DNA of 64,000 bases from Rheinheimera oceanensis (GCF_018831085.1 NZ_JAGPNM010000005.1:186001-250000); one strand, 5' to 3'. Counted from the first letter of the stretch, positions 53,949 through 63,977 are shown. Notes: generated by a model from the sequence alone, not told the origin. Numbers and translations are program-made.

Positions 53949-54398
53949 GCGTGGATCTGGCATAAATTCAAGTTCGGTAATGGTTGCCAGACATTCATTA
54001 AAGTGCGAATGCTGTGGGTTAAGCAATATATTATTTTCTCGCGGTGCAATAACACTGGGTACAGATAACGCGAGGCTGGCTTGCTGTGCCAGCCAGCTAT
54101 CGCCAATACGTGCTGTGTCAATGCTGGCGGGTTGTTGTTGCCAGCTAAGTGGCAGATTCGCCGGGCTAACTGATAATACTTCTTCGGCGGCAATAGTTAA
54201 TTGGAATAGTTTGTACTGTTTCAGTGTTTTGCGGTTGTTTAAATGTACCAGAATCTCCAGTATGGCGAGGGCTTCAGAGCCGGCAGTATAAACACACAAT
54301 TGACCTTTGCTGTTCCAGCGTCCGCCATAAAGTTTTGCTCCTTCGCCGTCAAATGCTTGTGCAGCCCATTTGTTATGTACTAGGCGATACAGCTGCAT
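53937..54398 (-). CDS. RES-domain toxin
   Basis: This 153-aa protein is a RES-domain toxin, a family shown to deplete NAD. Readable conserved positions are R5 and the GAKLYGGRWNSKGQLCVYTAGS strip (about 20-41, with Gly-Gly-Arg-Trp-Asn). The E of ALAILEILVHL (about 50) and the final ASLALSVPSVIAPRENNILLNPQHSHF complete it. It starts at the stop codon of the Xre antitoxin gene (one-base overlap), the usual RES-Xre order. It overlaps the upstream dehydrogenase gene at the 3' end. Confidence 0.9.
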   Translation of the reverse strand: MQLYRLVHNKWAAQAFDGEGAKLYGGRWNSKGQLCVYTAGSEALAILEILVHLNNRKTLKQYKLFQLTIAAEEVLSVSPANLPLSWQQQPASIDTARIGDSWLAQQASLALSVPSVIAPRENNILLNPQHSHFNECLATITELEFMPDPRLTL

Positions 54399-54847
54399 CA
54401 GGCAAACACACCGTGTTCCAGGCGGCCAATTAAATCCAGTATCGCCTGCGTTTCAGCAGAGGTTGCCAACATATCCAGCGGTGCTTTATCGCCCAGGCCG
54501 TACACCGGCTCGGTAAGCCAGCGTTTGGTTGCTACCATATCTTTATTGAACAAGGCATTGGCAGCCACCAGCACGGTAGCAAAACGATATAGCCGGTCGC
54601 TTTCCTCCTGGGTAAACTTACCCAGCTTTGCCCGCCGGGCTAATGTAGCTGGCGCTAACTGGCATACCTGCGCCAACTGCTTTTTATCTAACATGGATAC
54701 CAGGGACAGTTTATCAAATACGCTATAGCTAAATCCTTCATGCAGCGCCTGATATAATTTGGGCCCGCGCTCAGCAATACCCAACTGCTGCCACAGGTTT
54801 GGTGCAGAATAGAGTGTAGGGGTAAATTCACGTACTAAGGCTGTCAT
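54398..54847 (-). CDS. Xre/MbcA/ParS-type antitoxin (DUF2384)
   Basis: This 149-aa protein has an N-terminal helix-turn-helix-like region (LVSMLDKKQLAQVCQLAPATLARR, about 50-73). The C-terminal DUF2384 segment follows, with WLTEPVYGLGDKAPLDMLATSAETQAILDLIGRLEHGVFA. It would bind the RES toxin and repress their joint promoter. The ATTTGATATTTTTAAAATGTATCACAT-like AT-rich stretch before its start is a likely operator region (first 20 bases only are self-similar, so this is weak). It is the first gene of a two-gene operon. Confidence 0.89.
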   Translation of the reverse strand: MTALVREFTPTLYSAPNLWQQLGIAERGPKLYQALHEGFSYSVFDKLSLVSMLDKKQLAQVCQLAPATLARRAKLGKFTQEESDRLYRFATVLVAANALFNKDMVATKRWLTEPVYGLGDKAPLDMLATSAETQAILDLIGRLEHGVFA

Positions 54848-54902
54848 GACACATTCTCTATCATTTGATATTTTTAAAATGTATCACATGGTTTTACTTT
54901 GG

Positions 54903-54935
54903 TCAAAAAAAGAGCGCCGGGATCAGGGCGCTCTT
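54903..54935 (-). terminator. Terminator at the end of the liu operon
   Basis: On the minus strand AAGAGCGCC pairs with GGCGCTCTT, followed by a run of seven T. It lies 20 bases beyond the scoB stop codon (54955) and closes the operon before the Xre antitoxin promoter. Confidence 0.85.
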
Positions 54936-54954
54936 AATAGATTAAACCGACAGT

Positions 54955-55614
54955 TTAGCTAAACACCATCTCCGGCACGTTGCCTTCGATAACCAGCTTG
55001 CCAGCGGTTTTCTGCTGAATTTCTTCAACTGAAATGCCCGGAGCACGCTCCAGTAAGTGGAAGGCACCGTTACGTACTTCCAGTACGGCTAAATCGGTAA
55101 CGATTTTCTTTACACAGCCCACCCCGGTTAGCGGCAGGGTGCAGCTTTCCAGTAACTTGCTGTTGCCGTATTTGTCGGCGTGGGTCATGGTTACCACGAT
55201 ATTTTGCGCACCGGCGACTAAATCCATCGCGCCGCCCATACCTTTAACCAGTTTACCCGGGATCATCCAACTGGCGATATTGCCGTTTTGATCCACTTCA
55301 AACGCGCCCAGCACGGTTAGATCGACATGGCCGCCACGGATCATGGCAAAGCTTTCGGCCGAGCTGAAAATAGCCGCGCCTTTAATGGCAGTAACGGTTT
55401 CTTTGCCGGCGTTGATCATATCAGCGTCAATTTCGTCTTCTGTCGGGTAGGGGCCCATACCGAGCAAGCCGTTTTCGGATTGCAGCATTACTTCAATGCC
55501 GGCTGGCACATAGTTAGCTACCAGCGTAGGAATACCGATGCCTAAGTTAACGTAGTAACCGTCTTGCAGCTCCTGCGCCACGCGCATGGCAACCTGTTCA
55601 CGAGATAAAGCCAT
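54955..55614 (-). CDS. scoB: 3-oxoacid (succinyl-CoA:acetoacetate) CoA-transferase subunit B
   Basis: This 219-aa subunit holds the catalytic glutamate E47 in [14 protein letters not shown], the SENG motif of family I CoA transferases. [15 protein letters not shown] precedes it. [11 protein letters not shown]-like residues ([14 protein letters not shown]) follow. With subunit A it transfers CoA from succinyl-CoA to acetoacetate. The start at 55614 is chosen for AAGGAGG seven bases upstream; it follows the scoA stop by ten bases. In the liu operon it activates the acetoacetate released by HMG-CoA lyase. Confidence 0.93.
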   Translation of the reverse strand: MALSREQVAMRVAQELQDGYYVNLGIGIPTLVANYVPAGIEVMLQSENGLLGMGPYPTEDEIDADMINAGKETVTAIKGAAIFSSAESFAMIRGGHVDLTVLGAFEVDQNGNIASWMIPGKLVKGMGGAMDLVAGAQNIVVTMTHADKYGNSKLLESCTLPLTGVGCVKKIVTDLAVLEVRNGAFHLLERAPGISVEEIQQKTAGKLVIEGNVPEMVFS

Positions 55615-55624
55615 TGTTGCCTCC

Positions 55625-56326
55625 TTAACCTTGACGGACCATACGACGTTCAATGCGTTTTTCAAAGTTACCTTTAATCACGCGCTGCACGTAAATACCC
55701 GGGGTGTGAATTTGTGATGGCTCCAGCTCACCCGGCTCGACAATTTCTTCTACTTCAGCCACGGTAATTTTACCGGCGGTAGCCGCCATCGGGTTGAAGT
55801 TCATTGAGGTGTGACGAAACACCAGGTTGCCGTAGCGGTCGGCTTTCCAGGCGCGCACTATGGCAAAATCACCAGTGATAGATTCTTCCAGCACATAGTT
55901 GCGGCCATTAATTTCGCGGGTTTCTTTGCCCTCAGCTACCGGCGTACCGTAACCGGTGGCAGTGAAAAACGCCGGTATGCCAGCACCGCCGGCACGCATT
56001 TTCTCGGCCAGGGTGCCTTGTGGTGTTAATTCCACTTCCAGCTCGCCGTTCAGCAGTTGTTTTTCAAACAGCGCATTTTCGCCCACGTAAGAGGCAACCA
56101 TTTTTTTGATTTGCCGATCTTCAAGCAAAATACCCAAACCAAAGCCATCTACACCGCAGTTGTTTGATACTACGGTGAGATCTTTAGTTTGCATTTTTTT
56201 GATTTGGGCAATTAAACCTTCCGGAATACCGCATAAGCCAAAGCCACCGGCAATAACGGTCATGCCGTCCTGCAGGCCTGCCATGGCATCTTCGTAGCTA
56301 TGTACGACTTTATTAAACCCTGCCAT
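55625..56326 (-). CDS. scoA: 3-oxoacid (succinyl-CoA:acetoacetate) CoA-transferase subunit A
   Basis: This 233-aa subunit has [13 protein letters not shown], the family I motif of the A chain, at about 26-38. [36 protein letters not shown] and a C-terminal region with [10 protein letters not shown] follow. The ATG at 56326 follows AGAGGA by six bases; the frame stays open into repeat sequence upstream, which is not coding. It pairs with scoB downstream. It is the first gene after repeat copy A. Confidence 0.92.
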   Translation of the reverse strand: MAGFNKVVHSYEDAMAGLQDGMTVIAGGFGLCGIPEGLIAQIKKMQTKDLTVVSNNCGVDGFGLGILLEDRQIKKMVASYVGENALFEKQLLNGELEVELTPQGTLAEKMRAGGAGIPAFFTATGYGTPVAEGKETREINGRNYVLEESITGDFAIVRAWKADRYGNLVFRHTSMNFNPMAATAGKITVAEVEEIVEPGELEPSQIHTPGIYVQRVIKGNFEKRIERRMVRQG

Positions 56327-56370
56327 TTGTTGTCCTCTGTTCTTTGCTGAACTATCTGTTGCGAACTGCT

Positions 56371-56685
56371 CTTCGATTACGCGGCTGCTGCGTGAAGTTT
56401 TTTCTGCGACACGCCATAAACCATCCATGGGGCTCGATTTATGAATTTCATCCTTGAAATTCACCCCATGGGCCAGCAAAGCTGGTCAAATTCGTTCCAG
56501 ACGAATTTGTCAGCATCCATGGCCTCCAACGGTCGCTGAAAAAATCACATCCGCATCCGCTGGCATCTGTGCCGAGGTAAGCGCGCAGTACACTTTGACC
56601 GGAACCGTGTTTTTCATGGATGAAAAACAGGAGCCTACAGGGACGTATTTACGGCGTGTTCCGGCAAAGTTGTACGGAGTGATTA
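56371..56685 (-). repeat. Dispersed intergenic repeat, copy A (about 315 bp)
   Basis: This 315-bp stretch fills most of the liuE-scoA gap and is closely similar to 60471-60783, in the same orientation. Three hairpins are readable. GAATTTCA/TGAAATTC (56443-56462) covaries with a different stem in copy B. CAAATTCGT/ACGAATTTG is conserved. TGTTTTTCAT/ATGAAAAACA has small changes. The end GTTGTACGGAGTGATT is nearly identical in both. No gene is encoded. Confidence 0.9.
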
Positions 56686-56718
56686 CCGTGTTCGAAGAAC
56701 CTTAGTTGTTGCTGTTAA

Positions 56719-57633
56719 CTAACTACCAGTTTGCGTGCACTTGGCCCTAAGCGCCAATCCTACTTTAGAACTAGGCTGCTTCCCCAGCTTGTCGGTAATA
56801 AACCAGCCGGCTTTGGCCAGCGCAGTTAAATCTATACCGTGCGAAATGCCAAGGCCGTTAAGCAAATACACCACATCTTCGGTGGCAACATTGCCTGACG
56901 CCCCGGCAGCATAAGGGCAGCCGCCCAAACCGGCTACAGCGCTGTCAATAACACTGATGCCACGGCTTAGCGCTACGTAAATATTGGTTAACGCCTGGCC
57001 GTATGTGTCGTGAAAATGCACCGCCAGTTTATCTACCGGCACCATAGAGAGGACCGCATCGAGCATCGCATTCACTTTATCCGGCGTGCCAACGCCTATG
57101 GTATCGCCCAGTGAAATCTCGTAGCAGCCCATCTCCAGCAGCGCTTTAGCGACCAATGCTACTTCGGTAGGGGCAACATCACCCTGATAGGGGCAGCCGA
57201 CCACGCAGGACACATAGCCGCGCACTTTAATACCGTCGGCTTTGGCGGCTTCGACCACAGGCGCAAAGCGTTCCAGGCTCTCTGCGATGCTGCAATTAAT
57301 GTTTTTCTGGCTAAAGGCTTCGGATGCTGCACCAAAAATCGCTACTTCAGTGGCACCGGCGGCTTTGGCCGCTGCATAGCCTTTTAAGTTCGGCGTTAGC
57401 GCCGCATAGGTAACACCGGCTTTGCGGCTGATACCGGCAAACACCTCTGAAGAGTCCGCCATTTGCGGCACCCACTTCGGGGAAACAAAGGCACCGCTTT
57501 CAATATAGCTGTGGCCGGCGGCCGTTAGCATATCAATCAGTGCGATTTTATCGGCGGTAGCCACAGTTGCTTCATTTTGCAGGCCATCACGCGGACCGAC
57601 TTCAACAATGCGCACTTGCTTGGGAAAACTCAT
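56719..57633 (-). CDS. liuE: Hydroxymethylglutaryl-CoA lyase
   Basis: This 304-aa TIM-barrel enzyme splits 3-hydroxy-3-methylglutaryl-CoA into acetyl-CoA and acetoacetate, the last step of leucine breakdown. [12 protein letters not shown] near the N-terminus, [23 protein letters not shown] (metal-binding His) and the active-site [24 protein letters not shown] are diagnostic. GGAGGAA lies four to five bases upstream. Its start overlaps the liuD stop by four bases. Confidence 0.95.
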   Translation of the reverse strand: MSFPKQVRIVEVGPRDGLQNEATVATADKIALIDMLTAAGHSYIESGAFVSPKWVPQMADSSEVFAGISRKAGVTYAALTPNLKGYAAAKAAGATEVAIFGAASEAFSQKNINCSIAESLERFAPVVEAAKADGIKVRGYVSCVVGCPYQGDVAPTEVALVAKALLEMGCYEISLGDTIGVGTPDKVNAMLDAVLSMVPVDKLAVHFHDTYGQALTNIYVALSRGISVIDSAVAGLGGCPYAAGASGNVATEDVVYLLNGLGISHGIDLTALAKAGWFITDKLGKQPSSKVGLALRAKCTQTGS

Positions 57634-59630
57634 GCTTCCTCCGGGCTAAAATCAACCAGTTCAGCGCCGTCTTTTACCAGGTCGCCGGCGGCATAGAATA
57701 CTTCATTAACGACACCGTTTTTCGGTGCTTTAATGCTGTACTCCATCTTCATCGCTTCCATTATCACCAGGGTATCACCGGCGTTAACAGTGCTGCCTGC
57801 TTTGGCCATTACTGCGACGATAGTGCCGTTCATTGGTGCGGTTAAGCTGCCGGCGTGATCGCCGCTTTCAACCTCGGTAGCCACTTCGGTCTGGTAGATA
57901 AAGTCATAACGCTGATGCTTAATAAACACGCTGATGGTGTCGCCATTGAAGGTGTCAGCATAGCGGCTTACCCGCACCTTGGTACGGTGATCGCCGAGCA
58001 CCGCGCTTAGCTCATCGCCATTAAGTTCGGCCGTGCAGCAAAGCTGCTGGCCTGCCACGTCAATCACATAATGCTGCTGCAGTTGTTGCACTTTTAACAG
58101 CGTTTTATGCTCGCCGTGTTGCAGCGCAATGTCGACAGTCGGTGTCTCGTTCATCCGCCAGCCATGGCTGAACTGCCACGGGCTGAAGCTGTTACACGAG
58201 GTTTGCGGCGCTTTTTGCTGCTGCAAGATATAAAGTGCTGCCAGTACCAGTGCCTGGTTATTTTCTTTATTCGCCGGGGCAAATAAGCTTTGCTGATGCT
58301 TATTAATAAAGTTGGTATCAAGCTCGGCCGCTTTAAAAGCCGGGTGCTCGGTTAAGCTGGTTAGAAAGCTTAAGTTAGTGGTAACACCGGCAATGCGGTA
58401 ATCATCCAGTGCGCGTAACATGCGGGCAATAGCGCGGTCACGGCTTTCATCCCAGACAATTAACTTGGCGATCATTGGATCGTAAAACGGCGATACTTCA
58501 TCGTTTTCTACCACACCGGTATCTACCCGCACATGGCGGTTGGCTTCGGGCTGGCGCAAATAGGTCAGCTTGCCGGTTTGTGGCAGGAAATCGTTATCCG
58601 GATCTTCGGCATACACCCGTACCTCAATGGCATGGCCATCGAGTTGAATATCATCCTGCGCCAGTGGCAATGTCTCGCCGGCGGCGACCAGCAGCTGCCA
58701 TTTAACTAAGTCCTGGCCGGTGATCATCTCGGTAACCGGGTGTTCTACCTGCAGCCGGGTGTTCATTTCCATAAAGTAGAAAGAGCCGTCTTCGTCGAAT
58801 AAAAACTCCACGGTACCGGCACCGCGATAATCGATGGCTTTAGCCGCTTTTACCGCCGCTTCACCCATGGCTTGGCGCTGTGCGCTGCTAAAGTTTGGCG
58901 CCGGCGCTTCTTCAATCACTTTTTGGTGGCGGCGCTGGATAGAGCAATCGCGCTCGGCCAGATATACCGCATTGCCGTGGCTGTCGGCAAACACCTGAAT
59001 TTCAATGTGGCGCGGCTTGGTTAAATAGCGCTCAATCAGCATTTTGTCGTTGCCAAAACCGGCTTTGGCTTCACGCCGCGCACTGGCTAAGGCATCAGTA
59101 AACTCTTGCTGTTTCCACACCACGCGCATACCTTTACCACCACCACCGTAGGCGGCTTTTAACAGCTGCGGGTAACCAATACGCGCTGATTCGGCTTTAA
59201 GTAAGTCATCGGACTGATCATCACCATGATAACCCGGTACCAGCGGCACGCCGGCTTTAGCCATGATCTCTTTGGCGGCGCTTTTTGAGCCCATAGCAGT
59301 AATGGCACCCACCGGTGGGCCGATAAACACTACGCCCGCTTCTTCACAGGCTTTGGCAAAGCTTTCGTTTTCCGATAAAAAGCCGTAGCCTGGGTGAATA
59401 GCTTCAGCACCGCTTTGTTTGGCGATGGCGATAATTTTGTCACTGCGCAGGTAAGAATCTTTGCTTGGCGCCGGGCCTAATAAATAGGCTTCATCGGCCA
59501 TGCGCACATGCCGGGCATTGGCGTCGGCTTCGGAATATACCGCCACGCAGCGGATGCCGAGTTTATGCGCGGTGTCAATCACGCGGCAGGCAATTTCGCC
59601 GCGGTTAGCTATTAATATTTTGCGAAACAT
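57630..59630 (-). CDS. liuD: Methylcrotonyl-CoA carboxylase biotin-containing alpha subunit
   Basis: This 666-aa protein has the biotin-carboxylase domain (about 1-450), with an ATP-grasp loop [28 protein letters not shown] and [14 protein letters not shown]. The C-terminal carrier domain has the biotinyl lysine K628 in [13 protein letters not shown]. With LiuB it carboxylates 3-methylcrotonyl-CoA to 3-methylglutaconyl-CoA. The start overlaps the liuC stop (TAATG) and has AAGGAAG before it. Geranyl-CoA or acetyl-CoA carboxylases are excluded by the neighbours. Confidence 0.95.
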   Translation of the reverse strand: MFRKILIANRGEIACRVIDTAHKLGIRCVAVYSEADANARHVRMADEAYLLGPAPSKDSYLRSDKIIAIAKQSGAEAIHPGYGFLSENESFAKACEEAGVVFIGPPVGAITAMGSKSAAKEIMAKAGVPLVPGYHGDDQSDDLLKAESARIGYPQLLKAAYGGGGKGMRVVWKQQEFTDALASARREAKAGFGNDKMLIERYLTKPRHIEIQVFADSHGNAVYLAERDCSIQRRHQKVIEEAPAPNFSSAQRQAMGEAAVKAAKAIDYRGAGTVEFLFDEDGSFYFMEMNTRLQVEHPVTEMITGQDLVKWQLLVAAGETLPLAQDDIQLDGHAIEVRVYAEDPDNDFLPQTGKLTYLRQPEANRHVRVDTGVVENDEVSPFYDPMIAKLIVWDESRDRAIARMLRALDDYRIAGVTTNLSFLTSLTEHPAFKAAELDTNFINKHQQSLFAPANKENNQALVLAALYILQQQKAPQTSCNSFSPWQFSHGWRMNETPTVDIALQHGEHKTLLKVQQLQQHYVIDVAGQQLCCTAELNGDELSAVLGDHRTKVRVSRYADTFNGDTISVFIKHQRYDFIYQTEVATEVESGDHAGSLTAPMNGTIVAVMAKAGSTVNAGDTLVIMEAMKMEYSIKAPKNGVVNEVFYAAGDLVKDGAELVDFSPEEA

Positions 59631-60430
59631 TATGCGTCTTCCTTGCCAAGCCAGGCCGGTTTACGTTTTTCTAAAAAGGCGCTTAAACCTTCCTGACCTT
59701 CAGGCGATACCCGGATTTCAGCAATTGCCTGTTCGGTATGGGCGATGACATTATTGCTGATTTTGCGGTTATAAATATTGTGGATCAGCGATTTGGCTGC
59801 AGTTAGTGCCGCCGGGCTGTTTTGCAGCAGAGTGTTCACAAAGGTCTCAAGGCTGTCGTTTAACTCACCTTCGCTGACCACTTCATGCAGCAGGCCCAGC
59901 TTTTTCGCTTTCGGTGCCATAAAACGCTCTGCCGTTAAAAAATAACGCCGGCTTTCACGCTCGCCAATGGCGCGCATTACATAAGGGCTGATCACGGCCG
60001 GTATTAAACCGATGCGCACTTCGCTTAAGCAAAAGCTGGCGTTTTCCTCGGCGATAGCAATATCGCAGCAGGCCACTAAACCTAAAGCACCACCAAAGGC
60101 GGCACCTTTTACCAGCGCAATAGTTGGCTTGGGAAATTTATCCAGCCGGTGCATTAGGGTGGCCAGTTCGCTGGCGTCGTTTAAATTTTGCTGGTAGTTT
60201 TTTTGCGCCATAGAGCGCATCCAGTTTAAGTCGGCACCGGCAGAGAAGTTTTTGCCGTTGGCGGCTAGTACTAACACCCGCACGTTGTCGTTATTGGCCA
60301 AATCGCGCAGTACGGCGATAAGTTCTGCGATCATCGCATCGTCAAAGGCGTTGTGCACCTCGGGGCGGTTTAGCGTTAGGGTGGCTACGCCGCGCGGGTC
60401 GATACTGACTTCTGTGTAAACCTGGTTCAT
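59630..60430 (-). CDS. liuC: Methylglutaconyl-CoA hydratase (enoyl-CoA hydratase family)
   Basis: This 266-aa crotonase-fold enzyme hydrates 3-methylglutaconyl-CoA to HMG-CoA. The substrate-binding FSAGADLNWM and the oxyanion-hole AAFGGALGLVACCDIAIA are visible. The Glu after SEVRIGLIPA is the catalytic type of this family. The ATG at 60430 has GGAG seven bases upstream; the frame is open further but only through repeat copy B. It is translationally coupled to liuD. Confidence 0.92.
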   Translation of the reverse strand: MNQVYTEVSIDPRGVATLTLNRPEVHNAFDDAMIAELIAVLRDLANNDNVRVLVLAANGKNFSAGADLNWMRSMAQKNYQQNLNDASELATLMHRLDKFPKPTIALVKGAAFGGALGLVACCDIAIAEENASFCLSEVRIGLIPAVISPYVMRAIGERESRRYFLTAERFMAPKAKKLGLLHEVVSEGELNDSLETFVNTLLQNSPAALTAAKSLIHNIYNRKISNNVIAHTEQAIAEIRVSPEGQEGLSAFLEKRKPAWLGKEDA

Positions 60431-60470
60431 TTTGTCTCCGAAAGTGTTAATGCAACTTGAGACTGCATTT

Positions 60471-60783
60471 CTTCGAAATCGCGGTTGCTGCGTGAAGTTT
60501 TTTCTGCGACACGCCATAAACCCTCCATGGGGCTCGATTTGTAAACGTCTTCCGAACGTTTACCCTTCGGGCCAGCGAAGCTGTCCAAATTCGTTCCTGA
60601 CGAATTTGTCGGCATCCATGGCCTCCAACGGTCACCGAAAAAATCACATCCGCACCCGCTTCATATCCGGTGCAGCAAGTGCGCAGTGCACTTTGCTCAG
60701 AACCGTGTTTTTCAGGGACGAAAAACACGAGCCTACAGGGATGTATTCACGGCGTGTTCTGACAAAGTTGTACGGAGTGATTG
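60471..60783 (-). repeat. Dispersed intergenic repeat, copy B (about 313 bp)
   Basis: This is the second copy of the 56371-56685 repeat, lying in the liuB-liuC gap. The first hairpin here is GTAAACGT/ACGTTTAC (60541-60563), which pairs although its sequence differs from copy A. CAAATTCGT/ACGAATTTG and GTTTTTC/GAAAAAC hairpins are kept. Long identical blocks include GTGAAGTTTTTTCTGCGACA and TGGCCTCCAACGGTC. Direct orientation and a 4.1-kb spacing allow deletion of liuC-liuD-liuE by recombination. Confidence 0.9.
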
Positions 60784-60806
60784 CGATTGTCTGCATCATC
60801 GTGGCA

Positions 60807-62414
60807 TCACATCCGGAACACGCCAAAACGGCTCTCTTCAATCGGTGCATTCAGCGCAGCAGCTAATGCCAGCCCTACTGTCATCCGGGTTTGTGCCGGG
60901 TCGATAATACCGTCATCCCACAAGCGGCCGCTGGCATAGTACGGATGGCCCTGTTTTTCATACTGTTCAATAATAGGCTGTTTCAGTGCTTTCTCGGCGT
61001 CGCTTGATAAGGTTTCACCTTTACGGGCCAAGCCGTCTTTGGTTACCTGCGCCATTACACCGGCAGCCTGCTCACCACCCATTACCGAGATACGGGCATT
61101 GGGCCACATCCACATCATGGTGGGATCGTAAGCACGGCCACACATGCCGTAGTTACCGGCGCCATAGCTGCCGCCAATTAGCACGGTAAATTTCGGTACT
61201 TTGGCACAGCTTACTGCCATCACCATTTTGGCGCCGTGCTTGGCAATGCCTTCAGCTTCATACTTTTTACCGACCATAAAGCCGGTAATGTTTTGCAGGA
61301 ACAGCAGCGGAATTTTGCGCTGGGCGCAAAGCTCAATAAAGTGCGCGCCTTTTTGTGCCGACTCTGAAAATAGTATCCCGTTATTGGCGACAATACCCAC
61401 CGGATATCCGAAGATACGCGCAAAGCCGCACACCAGGGTAGCGCCATAATATTGCTTAAATTCATCAAAGTCAGAGCCGTCGACAATACGGGCTATCACT
61501 TCTTTGACATCAAACGGCTTGCGCAGGTCGGTGCCGACAATGCCGTACAGCTCTTTGGCGTCATACAACGGCTCTTGCGGTGCTTTAACATCCATCGCTT
61601 GCGGCGCAGGGCGGTTTAAGCGGCTTACTGCGTTACGGGCCAGTTGCAGCGCATGCTCGTCGTTTAACGCATAGTGATCGGCCACGCCGGAAATTTTACA
61701 GTGCACGTCAGCACCGCCGAGCTCTTCAGCTGATACTTCTTCACCGGTAGCGGCTTTTACCAGCGGCGGGCCGGCCAAAAAGATGGTGCCTTGCTCTTTA
61801 ACAATAATGCTTTCATCAGCCATCGCCGGTACATAAGCACCACCGGCAGTACAGAGGCCCATTACCACGGCAATTTGCGGTATGCCTTTGGCTGACATAT
61901 TGGCCTGGTTAAAGAAGATACGGCCAAAGTGCAGTTTGTCGGGGAATACCTCGTCCTGCCGTGGCAGGTTGGCGCCGCCGGAGTCGACCAGATAAATACA
62001 GGGCAGGTGGCAGCGCTCGGCAATTTCCTGCGCGCGTAAATGCTTTTTCACCGTAAGCGGGTAGTAGGTGCCGCCTTTTACCGTGGCGTCGTTGGCGACT
62101 ATCATGCACTCGACACCGCTAACGCGGCCGATACCGGCTACCACACCGGCGCTGGGTACGTAATCGTCGTAGCATTCCCAGCCGGCAAACTGGCCTACTT
62201 CTAAAAACGGTGAGCCCGGGTCGAGTAATTTTTGGATGCGGTCACGCACAAAGAGTTTGCCACGGGCGGTATGGCGGGCAATTAAGGCTTCGCCGCCACC
62301 GAGTTTAATTTGCTGTACTTTGCTGTTCAGATCATCGACCACGGCCTGCATGGCGGCGGCGTTTTTCTGGAAGTCCTCAGAGCGAGGGTTTATTTTGGAG
62401 GTAATTCTGGTCAC
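60807..62414 (-). CDS. liuB: Methylcrotonyl-CoA carboxylase carboxyltransferase beta subunit
   Basis: This 535-aa carboxyltransferase moves CO2 from biotin to 3-methylcrotonyl-CoA. [17 protein letters not shown] near the N-terminus, [17 protein letters not shown], the C-terminal half with [17 protein letters not shown] and [17 protein letters not shown] are the family blocks. The GTG start at 62414 has AAGGTGA six bases upstream. A repeat-filled gap separates it from liuA. It pairs with liuD. Confidence 0.95.
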   Translation of the reverse strand: MTRITSKINPRSEDFQKNAAAMQAVVDDLNSKVQQIKLGGGEALIARHTARGKLFVRDRIQKLLDPGSPFLEVGQFAGWECYDDYVPSAGVVAGIGRVSGVECMIVANDATVKGGTYYPLTVKKHLRAQEIAERCHLPCIYLVDSGGANLPRQDEVFPDKLHFGRIFFNQANMSAKGIPQIAVVMGLCTAGGAYVPAMADESIIVKEQGTIFLAGPPLVKAATGEEVSAEELGGADVHCKISGVADHYALNDEHALQLARNAVSRLNRPAPQAMDVKAPQEPLYDAKELYGIVGTDLRKPFDVKEVIARIVDGSDFDEFKQYYGATLVCGFARIFGYPVGIVANNGILFSESAQKGAHFIELCAQRKIPLLFLQNITGFMVGKKYEAEGIAKHGAKMVMAVSCAKVPKFTVLIGGSYGAGNYGMCGRAYDPTMMWMWPNARISVMGGEQAAGVMAQVTKDGLARKGETLSSDAEKALKQPIIEQYEKQGHPYYASGRLWDDGIIDPAQTRMTVGLALAAALNAPIEESRFGVFRM

Positions 62415-62448
62415 TTAAGTCACCTTATACCAGAGCTGGTTAGACAAA

Positions 62449-62529
62449 GCGGAACCGGAACAACTAAGCAGACGATCAAGAGCGAGGATGGGAGATCCGA
62501 GCGGGTCTGCGTGTTGTTACGGTGGAAGC
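62449..62529 (+). repeat. 81-bp GGGAG-loop repeat, copy C1
   Basis: The sequence is nearly identical to C2 except at one hairpin. In C1 that hairpin is GGAT-GGGAG-ATCC. Flanking blocks GACGATCAAGAGCGA and GTCTGCGTGTTGTTACGGTG are shared with C2. The copy starts GCGGAACCGG and ends GGTGGAAGC. Confidence 0.9.
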
Positions 62530-62565
62530 TTTGGCCTGCACCGGACTTAGATTCACGGCTTCGCT

Positions 62566-62633
62566 GCTTTCACACATTTAACACACTCGCCCGTTCGCCG
62601 CTCCCCGGCTCACTTTTGATCGCTCGTTTAGTT
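62566..62633 (-). repeat. Divergent inverted GGGAG-loop repeat, copy C3
   Basis: Read on the minus strand this 68-bp stretch aligns with C1 and C2: AACTAA, CGATCAAAAG, GTGTGTT and GAAAGC match. The same loop GGGAG is flanked by GCCG and CGGC instead of GGAT/ATCC or GAATTT/AAATTC. The overall identity is low but the order of blocks is kept. Confidence 0.6.
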
Positions 62634-62694
62634 AAATCTGTTACGCGCTTCGCCTCGTTCAACTTTCTATTTAGTTACGGCTATTTGGGGCGGT

Positions 62695-62775
62695 GCGGAA
62701 CCGGAACAACTAAGCAGACGATCAAGAGCGAATTTGGGAGAAATTCGCGGGTCTGCGTGTTGTTACGGTGGAAGC
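62695..62775 (+). repeat. 81-bp GGGAG-loop repeat, copy C2
   Basis: This copy matches C1 over most of its 81 bases. The hairpin differs: GAATTT-GGGAG-AAATTC. The stem has changed on both sides while the loop is unchanged. Its last nine bases form the left arm of a further hairpin with 62780-62788. Confidence 0.9.
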
Positions 62776-62807
62776 AGCCGCTTCCACCCGAGTTTCGCCT
62801 TTAAACC

Positions 62808-63977
62808 TTAGTTTGATTCGGTAAACAATTCCCGGCCAATCAGCATACGGCGGATTTCCGAGGTACCGGCGCCAATTTCGTACAGCTTGGCATCGCGCAG
62901 TAAGCGCCCGGTTGGGTATTCGTTAATGTAGCCATTACCACCCAACAACTGAATGGCATCCAGTGCCATCTTGGTAGCCAGCTCTGCCGAGTACAGAATA
63001 ACCGCTGCCGCATCTTTACGCGTGGTTTCACCGCGATCACAGGCTTTGGCTACCGTGTACACGTAAGATTTAGCTGCATTCATCTGAGTATACATATCGG
63101 CCAGTTTGCCCTGTACCAGCTGGAACTCACCGATAGATTGGCCAAACTGCTTACGGTCGTGAATATAAGGTACTACCACGTCCATACAGGCCTGCATAAT
63201 GCCAAGCGGGCCGGCGGATAACACCACACGCTCGTAATCCAGGCCGCTCATTAATACCTTAACGCCGCCGCCAACCTGGCCCAGCACGTTCTCTGCCGGT
63301 ACTTCGCAATCTTCAAACACCAGCTCACAAGTGTTAGAGCCGCGCATACCCAGCTTATCCAGCTTCTGCGCCGTGCTAAAACCCTTGGTGCCACGTTCAA
63401 CAATAAAGGCGGTAATGCCCTTAGAGCCGGCGTTAATATCGGTTTTGGCGTAAATCACATAAGTGTGTGCATCCGGGCCATTGGTGATCCACATCTTATT
63501 GCCGTTTAAAATGTACTTATCGCCTTGTTTTTCTGCACGCAGCTTCATGCTGACAACATCTGAGCCGGCATTAGGCTCACTCATTGCCAGGGCACCGATA
63601 TGCTCGCCTGAGCACAGCTTTGGCAGATATTTCATTTTCTGCGCTTCAGTGCCGTTGCGGAAAATCTGGTTTACACACAGGTTTGAATGCGCACCGTACG
63701 ATAAGCCAACCGAGGCCGAGGCGCGGCTGATTTCTTCCAGTGCCACCACGTGTTCTAAATAGCCTAAGCCTGAGCCGCCGTATTTTTCGTCTACGGTGAT
63801 ACCCAGCAGGCCTAAATCACCGAACTTGCGCCACAGCTCATTCGGGAACTCGTTTTTCTCGTCAATATGGGCGGCGCGCGGGGCGATTTCTTCGCGGGCG
63901 AAGGCGTTAACCTGCTCGCGGATCATATCTACCGTTTCGCCTAAATCGAAATTAAGCCCTTTATAACTGCTAATCAT
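62808..63977 (-). CDS. liuA: Isovaleryl-CoA dehydrogenase
   Basis: This 389-aa acyl-CoA dehydrogenase oxidises isovaleryl-CoA to 3-methylcrotonyl-CoA using FAD and electron-transfer flavoprotein. [61 protein letters not shown] and the C-terminal [25 protein letters not shown] fit the family. The N-terminal [19 protein letters not shown] is that of isovaleryl-CoA dehydrogenases. GGGGATC lies upstream of the ATG. It is the first operon gene seen; a regulator such as LiuR may lie beyond the right edge. Confidence 0.94.
   Translation of the reverse strand: MISSYKGLNFDLGETVDMIREQVNAFAREEIAPRAAHIDEKNEFPNELWRKFGDLGLLGITVDEKYGGSGLGYLEHVVALEEISRASASVGLSYGAHSNLCVNQIFRNGTEAQKMKYLPKLCSGEHIGALAMSEPNAGSDVVSMKLRAEKQGDKYILNGNKMWITNGPDAHTYVIYAKTDINAGSKGITAFIVERGTKGFSTAQKLDKLGMRGSNTCELVFEDCEVPAENVLGQVGGGVKVLMSGLDYERVVLSAGPLGIMQACMDVVVPYIHDRKQFGQSIGEFQLVQGKLADMYTQMNAAKSYVYTVAKACDRGETTRKDAAAVILYSAELATKMALDAIQLLGGNGYINEYPTGRLLRDAKLYEIGAGTSEIRRMLIGRELFTESN

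Larger units (their letters stand above)
62415..62807. other. liuA-liuB intergenic region with three GGGAG-loop repeats and a hairpin
   Basis: No gene is seen in this 393-bp gap. It holds two direct 81-bp repeats (62449-62529, 62695-62775), a divergent inverted copy between them (62566-62633), and a strong hairpin, GGTGGAAGC-AGCC-GCTTCCACC (62767-62788), overlapping the end of the second copy. The three copies are listed separately. A promoter for liuB may lie here but is not identified. Confidence 0.6.

Noticed and set aside
56327-56479. N-terminal extension of scoA
   Set aside because: It is encoded by repeat copy A and the similar extension before liuC by copy B, while good ribosome-binding sites precede the shorter starts.
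60431-60866. Small reading frames within repeat copy B
   Set aside because: They change frame between the two repeat copies and show no family features.
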